NCBI GenBank assembly: GCA_964511265.1
Contig: CAZEES010000013.1
Coordinates: 1 to 32,100, forward strand
Source: Nitrosopelagicus sp964511265
GTDB lineage: Archaea; Thermoproteota; Nitrososphaeria; Nitrososphaerales; Nitrosopumilaceae
Reading direction: 5' to 3'
DNA length: 32,100 nucleotides
Shown here: positions 1-5,601 of the stretch, in pieces
Layout: each line of letters begins with the position of its first letter
Numbering within the stretch: position 1 is the first letter of the stretch
Position numbers and translations under genes: made by a program
Notes under the pieces: model-generated
What the model was told of the DNA's origin: nothing
Database searches by the model: none
Seen by the model: only the letters and a program-made list of their open reading frames with translations

Positions 1-36
1 TACAATTTTTCGTATAGTGTCAGTTAGTGTTGCCAT
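1..36 (-). CDS. secY: SecY, first 12 codons only (partial)
   Basis: An ATG on the minus strand at 36 opens a frame reading MATLTDTIRKIV that runs off the left edge of the window. Its ATG shares one base with the uL15 TGA stop (TGATG), so translation is probably coupled. In archaeal spc operons the gene after uL15 is secY, the main pore subunit of the Sec translocon. The assignment therefore rests on gene order. The twelve visible residues are too few to identify the protein by themselves. Confidence 0.72.
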   Translation of the reverse strand, partial: MATLTDTIRKIV

Positions 37-503
37 CAGTCATCGTTATTTTCTATGTCTTCAGTTTTTTCTTCAGTCTTTTGGACAGGAAGAATTACTT
101 CACCGCCAGCTTGTTTTACTTTTTCAATTGCAGAAGGTGTAGCCTGTTTTACTTTTATTGTATATGCAGTGTTGGTTTGACCCCCACCGAGTAATTTTTC
201 AATTTTAAGTGCTTGGAGATCTAGAATATTTTTTGAGTTTTCTGATTTTCCTGATTTAGAAAATAAATCATTCAAATCTCTAACATTTATCCAAACTTTT
301 GTGATACTTGGGTGTGGAGAATGAGTCCCCTCATGACCAAAATGATCTTGATCTTCTTTGATCACAGTACTTGCAAGATGTTTCAGATGTCCAGAACGTC
401 CTAGACCACCTTTATGACCAAACGAACGATGCTGTGCAACTTGACCCCAACCCATGTGTCTTCCACCTCTAAGTTTTCTGGTTTTTCTCAATCTTGTTGC
501 CAT
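36..503 (-). CDS. rpl15: Large-subunit ribosomal protein uL15
   Basis: A 155-residue protein of the archaeal/eukaryotic L15/L27A type. The N-terminus is strongly basic (TRLRKTRKLRGGRHMGWGQ) and is followed by the Gly/His-rich GHKGGLGRSGH segment that threads into 23S rRNA near the peptidyl-transferase region. The C-terminal half has the conserved GGGQTNTAYTIKV and AIEKVKQAGGEV segments, and the last ten or so residues are acidic (EEKTEDIENNDD). It is the fourth visible gene of the uL18-uS5-uL30-uL15-secY operon, 1 bp downstream of uL30 and touching secY. Length and order are normal for the family. Confidence 0.97.
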   Translation of the reverse strand: MATRLRKTRKLRGGRHMGWGQVAQHRSFGHKGGLGRSGHLKHLASTVIKEDQDHFGHEGTHSPHPSITKVWINVRDLNDLFSKSGKSENSKNILDLQALKIEKLLGGGQTNTAYTIKVKQATPSAIEKVKQAGGEVILPVQKTEEKTEDIENNDD

Positions 504-504
504 T

Positions 505-972
505 TTACATCATCCTTTTTACAATAACTAAGAGTTCTTTGTTATGACCCAAGACACCTTTTTGTCCATAGAGTTTCTTGGTGCTTTTCTTAAATCCGTG
601 TAATGGAGGATTCAATGCAAACCAAGGTTTGAGAGGTTTTAATTTTGATAGTGATGTTTTGCCTTCTGCTAAAGAAGTAGCCAATTCATCAACAGATTGG
701 AATCCTAATGCAGTAATGTCTTCAGGAGTGATTTTCTTATAACCTGATTTTCTTGCTTTTTTATCTAAAAGTTCTTTGGCAGTCTCAATATCTAGTTCTT
801 GCCAAGCGATGTAATGTTGAATTTTTCTTAACATTCCAATTGTGTTGTCCTTTTCAGGAATGATCACAGCACGATGTTTTTTTTCTAATTTTAACAAATT
901 CATAGTTGTTGTAGCCCAATATGGCACATCAGCGGTTCCACTAATTCTTACAACAAGGTATGCTTTTGACAT
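505..972 (-). CDS. rpl30: Large-subunit ribosomal protein uL30 (archaeal long form)
   Basis: A 155-residue archaeal-type uL30 (the long L7-like form, unlike the roughly 60-residue bacterial protein). It starts MSKAYLVVRISGTADVPYW, and the RKIQHYIAWQELD and GFKKSTKKLYGQKGVLGHN segments are typical. A longer reading frame begins 12 codons earlier, but the ATG at 972 is preferred. It begins the family's conserved N-terminus and lies 5 bp after the uS5 stop, whereas the longer version would overlap uS5 by about 30 bp. A purine-rich GGGATGAT just before the ATG may serve as ribosome binding site. Confidence 0.95.
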   Translation of the reverse strand: MSKAYLVVRISGTADVPYWATTTMNLLKLEKKHRAVIIPEKDNTIGMLRKIQHYIAWQELDIETAKELLDKKARKSGYKKITPEDITALGFQSVDELATSLAEGKTSLSKLKPLKPWFALNPPLHGFKKSTKKLYGQKGVLGHNKELLVIVKRMM

Positions 973-977
973 GATAA

Positions 978-1727
978 TCATCCCTGACTGAATGTCTGTC
1001 TCAGACATTCAAGTAATGCTTTTGATGTTGAATTCATTGTTGCAGTAGAACCATTAGTATGAGTCCATGCGTCTTTTACACCTGCTAATTTTAATAAATT
1101 ACGGATTTTTCCACCTGCAACAAGTCCTAAGCCTCTAGGTCCAGGTAAAATTTCAATTGTTACACTTCCACCTTTTCCTTTGACAGTAAATGGAACAGAA
1201 TGTTTTTCATCACATCTACATTCCCAACTTCCACATCCAAGTTTAATTGGACTAACGTTTAGAAATGCAGCATTGTTTGCTTTTTCAATTGCAATTCGCA
1301 TTTGTTTAGATTTACCGAGACCAATTCCAAGCCATCCATTTTGATTTCCAGCTGCAACTAGAGCTTTGAATCGCGTGGATTGACCATTTGGTGTCATCTT
1401 TTGTATTAATCCAACATCAATGACTTCTGTTTTTAAGTCAGGCAATAATTTTTTGATAATTCCTGCTTCTTGAATACGATAACCTTTTTCATAAATTTCT
1501 TCCATGGTAGTAATTTCACCGGATGCAACTTTTTTCCCCAAAATTGTTTTTGGTTCCCATACTTCTTCAACGGGTTCACGTCTTGGTCTTCTTGGTCTGT
1601 CACCTTGACGACCACCTCTACCTCCAGGTCCGCCAGGTCTACCTCCAGGTCCGCCAGGTCTACCTCCAGGTCCACCTCTAGATTGCAATTGCTGCGGTGT
1701 TTTTTTGACAGTTTTTTCAATACTCAT
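978..1727 (-). CDS. rps5: Small-subunit ribosomal protein uS5 with Gly/Arg/Pro-rich N-terminal tail
   Basis: A 249-residue archaeal uS5 that helps form the mRNA entry channel. The double-stranded-RNA-binding fold is recognised by VDVGLIQKMTPNGQSTRFKA and GNQNGWLGIGLGKSKQMRIA, and the C-terminal domain by ILPGPRGLGLVAGGKIRNLL. Residues 17-50 or so form an unusual low-complexity tail of repeated GGRPGGP units followed by RPRRPRRE. In the DNA this corresponds to a 21-bp tandem repeat at about 1621-1680. The start overlaps the uL18 stop by 4 bp (ATGA), which indicates translational coupling. Confidence 0.97.
   Translation of the reverse strand: MSIEKTVKKTPQQLQSRGGPGGRPGGPGGRPGGPGGRGGRQGDRPRRPRREPVEEVWEPKTILGKKVASGEITTMEEIYEKGYRIQEAGIIKKLLPDLKTEVIDVGLIQKMTPNGQSTRFKALVAAGNQNGWLGIGLGKSKQMRIAIEKANNAAFLNVSPIKLGCGSWECRCDEKHSVPFTVKGKGGSVTIEILPGPRGLGLVAGGKIRNLLKLAGVKDAWTHTNGSTATMNSTSKALLECLRQTFSQG
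1621..1680. repeat. 21-bp tandem repeat in rps5
   Basis: On the plus strand the unit CCTCCAGGTCCGCCAGGTCTA occurs at 1621-1641 and again identically at 1642-1662. A degenerating third copy starts at 1663. Each unit encodes seven residues of the GGRPGGP type in uS5. The first two copies match at every base, including synonymous positions, which points to recent slippage or conversion rather than old conserved coding sequence. Confidence 0.9.
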
Positions 1728-2212
1728 TTAGTTTTTACCTCACTATCAATTTTTGATTTAACACTTTCAATATCATTTTTTATTTTAAGATGTTCACCAC
1801 TAATTCTTTCATCAGCTGGAAATGCTTCTTCGTCAGCTGGTACTTTCACACCTGCATCAATCACACCTTTCAGTGCTGCAGCCATTCTATCAGTATATCT
1901 TCTAGTACCACTATACAAGATTGCGTCAGTAACTCCTTTAGAAAGTGCTTTTTTTCCTGCCATGTAACCTGTCAAATATGATGCAGGGATGTTTTTTCGA
2001 GAGCCCTTCCATCCATCTTTTAGAAGAAATCTAGAATGAGCAGATGCTAAAACTTTGTCTCCAGCAATCTCAGGTTTTACAATTTGGACTTGAGTGTTTT
2101 CATTTGTAACATTAACTGTAATGAAATCGCGCTTTCCCATAAGCATGATTTTTCGTTTTCTATAGTTAGTCTTCTCACTACGAATTCTTTGTAATATCTT
2201 TGAATATGCCAT
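1724..2212 (-). CDS. rpl18: Large-subunit ribosomal protein uL18
   Basis: A 162-residue archaeal/eukaryotic-type uL18, which binds 5S rRNA and anchors it to the large subunit. Diagnostic segments are SEKTNYRKRKIMLMGKRDF near the N-terminus, ASYLTGYMAGKKAL in the middle and DAILYSGTRRYTDRMAAALKGVIDAGV toward the end. In many archaea this gene follows eL32 and eL19 inside one spc operon. Here it is the first gene of its unit, with its own TATA-like box at 2239-2246, while eL32-eL19 lie about 7 kb away. Confidence 0.97.
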   Translation of the reverse strand: MAYSKILQRIRSEKTNYRKRKIMLMGKRDFITVNVTNENTQVQIVKPEIAGDKVLASAHSRFLLKDGWKGSRKNIPASYLTGYMAGKKALSKGVTDAILYSGTRRYTDRMAAALKGVIDAGVKVPADEEAFPADERISGEHLKIKNDIESVKSKIDSEVKTK

Positions 2213-2238
2213 CTATAGAGGAAAAACTTGAGATTGGT

Positions 2239-2246
2239 ATTATAAA
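2239..2246 (-). promoter_or_regulatory. TATA-like box of the uL18-uS5-uL30-uL15-secY operon
   Basis: The minus strand reads GGTTTATAATACC about 30 bp before the uL18 ATG, just after the argF stop codon. The position fits an archaeal TATA box with a leader of only a few bases, so the ribosomal operon can be transcribed independently of argF. Confidence 0.6.
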
Positions 2247-2248
2247 CC

Positions 2249-3169
2249 TTAGACGCCGAGAAGGTGAACTAACAATGCTTTTTGCACATGCAAGCGATTT
2301 TCAGCTTCATCCCAAACAACAGATTGGGGGCCATCTATAACATCAGAAGTGACTTCTTGTTCACGTTTCGCAGGAAGGCAATGCATGAAGATGGCATCTT
2401 TTTTGGACTTGATCATTAGAGATTGATTAACTTGGAATTTCGGAAGAAATTTTTTGATGCGATCAGAATTTGTATTATGAATAGAAACAAAAGTATCAGT
2501 CATTATAACATCTGCATCTTTAACTGCCAATTCTGGATTGTCTGAGACTTGTAGTATTCCAGCATCTTTACCAATTTTGACAACTTCAAAGTCTGGCTCA
2601 TATCCATCAGGAACAGCAACTGAAAGTTTTATCTTTAATTTTGCACATCCCAATATTAGAGAATTACAAACATTGTTTCCATCTCCAATCCAAGCAATTT
2701 TTATTTTCTTTAGATTTTTTTTATGTTCTTTAATTGTCATCAAGTCTGCAAGAGTTTGACATGGATGAAAAGAATCTGAGAGCCCATTAATTACAGGAAT
2801 TGAAGCATTTTTTGCAAGGGTTTCTAATGATTTATGATCATAAACACGAGCCATAATGACATTTACGTAACGAGAAAGTGTTTTTGCAGTATCTTCAATA
2901 GATTCTCCACGAGATAACTGAAGGTCATTTGCAGATAGTGTAAGTGCATGACCACCTAATTGAAAAATTCCTGTTTCAAAACTTACACGTGTTCGTGTAG
3001 AGGGTTTTTCAAAAATCATTGCCAAAGTTTTGTTTTGTAGGAGTGGTTTTTCTTTTCCCTTTTTTTGTTGTTTTTTCAAATCGATTGCTAGATCAATTAT
3101 ATTATTGATTTCCTTAGATTCCAGCTCATCAAGGGTAAGCACGTCAACGTTATGCGGTTTTTTGGTCAT
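2249..3169 (-). CDS. argF: Ornithine carbamoyltransferase (altered ornithine-binding loop)
   Basis: A 306-residue transcarbamoylase of normal length, expected to make citrulline from carbamoyl phosphate and ornithine in arginine synthesis. The carbamoyl-phosphate site is intact: FEKPSTRTRVSFE, then HPCQTLADLMTI with the HPCQ typical of OTCases, then MHCLPAKR toward the C-terminus. The segment that normally reads DVWxSMG and binds ornithine is here DTFVSIHNTNSDR, so the SMG signature is replaced by SIH. The overall similarity still favours ArgF, but substrate specificity is less certain. It is a single gene with its own TATA-like box, 39 bp downstream of ftsY. Confidence 0.88.
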   Translation of the reverse strand: MTKKPHNVDVLTLDELESKEINNIIDLAIDLKKQQKKGKEKPLLQNKTLAMIFEKPSTRTRVSFETGIFQLGGHALTLSANDLQLSRGESIEDTAKTLSRYVNVIMARVYDHKSLETLAKNASIPVINGLSDSFHPCQTLADLMTIKEHKKNLKKIKIAWIGDGNNVCNSLILGCAKLKIKLSVAVPDGYEPDFEVVKIGKDAGILQVSDNPELAVKDADVIMTDTFVSIHNTNSDRIKKFLPKFQVNQSLMIKSKKDAIFMHCLPAKREQEVTSDVIDGPQSVVWDEAENRLHVQKALLVHLLGV

Positions 3170-3192
3170 AGATTACAGAGTAGAAGATGTTT

Positions 3193-3200
3193 CTTATAGT
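3193..3200 (-). promoter_or_regulatory. TATA-like box of argF
   Basis: The minus strand reads ACTATAAG, centred about 27 bp before the argF ATG. This spacing is expected for a leaderless archaeal transcript. Confidence 0.6.
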
Positions 3201-3208
3201 TTTGTAAA

Positions 3209-4426
3209 CTATGGTTTTGGTCGTCCATCTTGAATCCATTTTTTAATTTTCATAGCTAATTTTTTTGCTGCATCATCAGTTTCTGGAGGAGGGACGTCAT
3301 ACAAATCAGCATAATCGTTAATGTCATCAGTTTCAATTCCTTCGAAAGGATCATCACCTTCTTCAGGTTCAGGTTCAGGTTGTTCAACAACTGGTTCAGG
3401 TTCTGGTTCAGGTTCAGGTTCAGGTTGTTCAACAACTGGTTCAGGTTCTGGTTCAGGTTGTTCAACAACTGGTTCAGGTTCTGGTTGTTTGATTTCAGCT
3501 AAGGATGGAACATCAATATCAGAAGATTCAAAAACATTTTCAAGGAAAGTTTTCTTGTTAAATTTTATAATATCATCATATTCTTGACCTACACCAACAT
3601 AGATTATCGGAGAAGAAGTTACTTTAACAATAGATAATGCAGCTCCGCCTCTAGCATCAGCATCACTTTTTGTTAAAATCGAACAGTCAAATTTTACTTG
3701 ATTATGAAATTCACGTGCTTGATTTACAGTATCATTTCCTGCTAGTGAATCACCAACAAATATTTTCATATCAGGATTCACAACTTTGGTAATCTTTGCA
3801 ATTTGTTCCATTAAATTTGAACTAGTTTGCATTCTTCCAGCAGTATCTACCAATACACAATCAACTTTGTGAGATTTAGCATATAGAACAGCATCTTTTG
3901 CAACAGCCGCAGGATCTGAACCATAATTCTGTGCAATAATTTTTAGATTAAGTCTATTCGTATGTTCACGAAGTTGTTCAATTGCACCTGCACGATAAGT
4001 ATCAGCAGCTGCGATAACTAGAGAAAATTTCTCATTTTTTAACATATTTGCAACTTTAGCCAATGAGGTTGTTTTTCCTGTACCATTTATTCCAACAAAT
4101 ACTATGATAAATGGCTCATTAGACGACTTTTTTTCGTTGATCTTAGCTACTAGATCAACATGGCCTGCATTGTCGAAGGTTTCACTAATGAATTCAATTA
4201 GACTCTGTTTGACAAAATTTTGAATGTTTTTCTTCTCAACTCTAGAACCAATTATTTTTTCTTTGAGACTTTCTTTAATAGAATCAATTACTTCGGTGGC
4301 TACATCAGATTCAAGCAAATTAATTTCCAATTGAAATAAAACATCTTCAATGTCCTTTTCATTAAGATCTTTTTCACTGAATCCAGTAGATGCATTAGAA
4401 AATGCTTTTTTTAGATTATCAAACAT
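3209..4426 (-). CDS. ftsY: FtsY, signal recognition particle receptor GTPase, with C-terminal acidic repeat tail
   Basis: A 405-residue SRP receptor that docks SRP-ribosome complexes at the membrane. The helical N domain (about 1-90) is followed by a complete GTPase G domain: P-loop GINGTGKTTSLAK, DTYRAGAIEQL, DTAGRMQ, TKSDADARGGAAL and the closing GVGQEYDDIIKFN. In most FtsY proteins an acidic A domain precedes NG. Here NG starts at residue 1, and a tail of about 100 residues follows it. The tail contains PEPEPVVEQ repeats (about 314-355), then a Glu/Asp-rich stretch, and ends in a basic, probably amphipathic helix, AAKKLAMKIKKWIQDGRPKP. The terminal helix may take over membrane contact (inference). 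The gene begins 1 bp after pfdA. Confidence 0.95.
   Translation of the reverse strand: MFDNLKKAFSNASTGFSEKDLNEKDIEDVLFQLEINLLESDVATEVIDSIKESLKEKIIGSRVEKKNIQNFVKQSLIEFISETFDNAGHVDLVAKINEKKSSNEPFIIVFVGINGTGKTTSLAKVANMLKNEKFSLVIAAADTYRAGAIEQLREHTNRLNLKIIAQNYGSDPAAVAKDAVLYAKSHKVDCVLVDTAGRMQTSSNLMEQIAKITKVVNPDMKIFVGDSLAGNDTVNQAREFHNQVKFDCSILTKSDADARGGAALSIVKVTSSPIIYVGVGQEYDDIIKFNKKTFLENVFESSDIDVPSLAEIKQPEPEPVVEQPEPEPEPVVEQPEPEPEPEPEPVVEQPEPEPEEGDDPFEGIETDDINDYADLYDVPPPETDDAAKKLAMKIKKWIQDGRPKP
3361..3485. repeat. Low-complexity repeats in ftsY encoding PEPEPVVEQ
   Basis: On the plus strand this stretch is built from GGTTCAGGTTCT-type hexamers broken by three copies of GGTTGTTCAACAACTGGTTC, near 3377, 3421 and 3457. 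The element GTTGTTCAACAAC in each copy is a palindrome around a central C. The array encodes alternating Pro-Glu runs and VVEQ spacers. Copy number probably varies between relatives through replication slippage (inference). Confidence 0.9.
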
Positions 4427-4427
4427 A

Positions 4428-4850
4428 TTATTGTGGGTTGTTTTGTGGTTGTTGCATAATTTGTTGCATTTGCTGTTTTCCTTGTTCTAGATTTGCTGCA
4501 ACTTGTTGTCTTTGTGAATTTGTTTCTTGTAATGCAACGTCTAATTCTTTAATTTTTGATTCCAAATAATTGAGTGCAGAATCATGATCTTTTTCAATTG
4601 CAACTCCTGCCCCAACATTAACTACAATTTTTTCATTTGGAATATTTTTAGTTTTGATAAAAGTGCCCATTCCAATTGGAACAAGACTTTCAGAATCAGG
4701 ATTTGCTTTAATTTCTTGAATTGATTTTATTGCAGAATTAGCATCACGGATAATATTGCCTATAGAGTTTTCTTTTTGTGATAATTCAGCAAACATATTT
4801 TCAAGCATCTGCATTTGTTGTAACAACTGTTGGGCTTGTGCTTCACTCAT
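4428..4850 (-). CDS. pfdA: Prefoldin alpha subunit
   Basis: A 140-residue prefoldin (GimC) alpha subunit, part of the jellyfish-shaped chaperone that passes unfolded proteins to the thermosome. The N-terminal coiled coil (about 1-50, rich in Q, L, M and E) and the C-terminal coiled coil (about 88-130) flank the beta-hairpin region VPIGMGTFIKTKNIPNEKIVVNVGAG, the family signature. The C-terminus is very rich in Gln (QGKQQMQQIMQQPQNNPQ). The pfdA-ftsY pair, 1 bp apart, is a common archaeal arrangement. A TATA-like box 25 bp upstream suggests a leaderless transcript. Confidence 0.95.
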   Translation of the reverse strand: MSEAQAQQLLQQMQMLENMFAELSQKENSIGNIIRDANSAIKSIQEIKANPDSESLVPIGMGTFIKTKNIPNEKIVVNVGAGVAIEKDHDSALNYLESKIKELDVALQETNSQRQQVAANLEQGKQQMQQIMQQPQNNPQ

Positions 4851-4870
4851 GATTTTAGATTAGGTTAACT

Positions 4871-4879
4871 GTATAAAAA
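4871..4879 (-). promoter_or_regulatory. TATA-like box of pfdA-ftsY
   Basis: The minus strand reads TTTTTATAC, centred 25 bp before the pfdA ATG. No Shine-Dalgarno-like sequence stands before the start, which fits leaderless translation. Confidence 0.6.
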
Positions 4880-4889
4880 TTAGAGTTTT

Positions 4890-4917
4890 CAGAAATAAAA
4901 GAAAAAAGAGAAGAGAA
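4890..4917 (-). terminator. T-rich probable terminator after sodA
   Basis: Directly after the sodA stop the minus strand carries a pyrimidine-rich run (TTCTCTTCTCTTTTTTCTTT) with no clear hairpin. Oligo-T stretches are the usual archaeal terminators. It lies immediately upstream of the pfdA TATA-like box. Confidence 0.45.
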
Positions 4918-5538
4918 TTACTTTGCTTTTGAGAATCGATCGTTTACTTCATCCCAGTTGATGACATTCCACCAAGCTGCTATGTAATCAGGTCTTTTGT
5001 TTTGATACTTGAGATAGTATGCGTGTTCCCAAACATCTAATCCTAATAGAGGAACCAAGCCTTCAGTTCGCGGACTAGTTTGGTTTGACATTGCCTTGTA
5101 TTCGACTTTGCCAGAGTTTGGATTGTATACTAGCCAACCCCATCCGCTTCCTTGAATTGGAGCTGTTTTACTAGAGAATAGTTCTTTAAACTCTGCAAAA
5201 GATCCAAAGGAATCATTGATGGCATCAGCAATTGCACCAGTTGGTTCACCACCGCCATTTTGTTTCATACTGTTCCAAAACAGTTTATGGTTGTCATATC
5301 CTCCACCATTAAAGTTAATGGCACCCTTAACATCGTCAGGGACTTGATTGATGTTTGACAAGATTTCTTCAATGTCCTTATCTTGTAGTTCAGGACTAAG
5401 TTTTTCTAATGCTCCATTCATCGTATCAGTATATTTTTGGTGATGTTTTGTGTGATGAATTTCCATTGTTTGTGCATCAATGTGAGGCTCTAGTGCATCA
5501 TATGCATAAGGCATCTCAGGAAGTGTATATTTTCCCAT
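4918..5538 (-). CDS. sodA: Superoxide dismutase, Fe/Mn family
   Basis: A 206-residue Fe/Mn superoxide dismutase that detoxifies superoxide in an aerobic organism. The metal ligands are visible: His in IHHTKHHQKY (N-terminal helical domain), His in GGGYDNHKLFW, and Asp and His in LDVWEHAYYLKYQNKRPDY. WGWLVYNPNSGKVEY matches the conserved beta-sheet domain. No signal peptide is present, so it acts in the cytoplasm. Iron or manganese preference cannot be read safely from the sequence. It has its own promoter and is divergent from the secreted protease. Confidence 0.97.
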   Translation of the reverse strand: MGKYTLPEMPYAYDALEPHIDAQTMEIHHTKHHQKYTDTMNGALEKLSPELQDKDIEEILSNINQVPDDVKGAINFNGGGYDNHKLFWNSMKQNGGGEPTGAIADAINDSFGSFAEFKELFSSKTAPIQGSGWGWLVYNPNSGKVEYKAMSNQTSPRTEGLVPLLGLDVWEHAYYLKYQNKRPDYIAAWWNVINWDEVNDRFSKAK

Positions 5539-5559
5539 AAAGTTTTAGAGCATAGATAC

Positions 5560-5568
5560 AATTTATTG
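5560..5568 (-). promoter_or_regulatory. TATA-like box of sodA
   Basis: The minus strand reads AACAATAAATT, centred 26 bp before the sodA ATG, as in a leaderless transcript. Confidence 0.55.
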
Positions 5569-5601
5569 TTTTTCTAAAGGAATTATTACTGATTAGAAAA
5601 A

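Noticed and set aside
505..1008. uL30 starting 12 codons earlier
   Set aside because: It would overlap uS5 by about 30 bp and adds residues foreign to the family; the ATG at 972 fits better.
1470..1967. 165-residue Ser/Thr-rich open frame on the plus strand
   Set aside because: It is antisense to uS5 and uL18, and its repeats only mirror the GC-rich 21-bp repeat of uS5. No promoter or family pattern.
3361..3485. Possible CRISPR-like or intergenic repeat array
   Set aside because: The repeats are fully in frame inside ftsY, with no unique spacers of constant length.
3321..3587. Gly/Ser-rich plus-strand frame (GSGSGSGCSTTGSG)
   Set aside because: It is the complement of the FtsY PEPEP repeats; a low-complexity shadow, not a secreted repeat protein.
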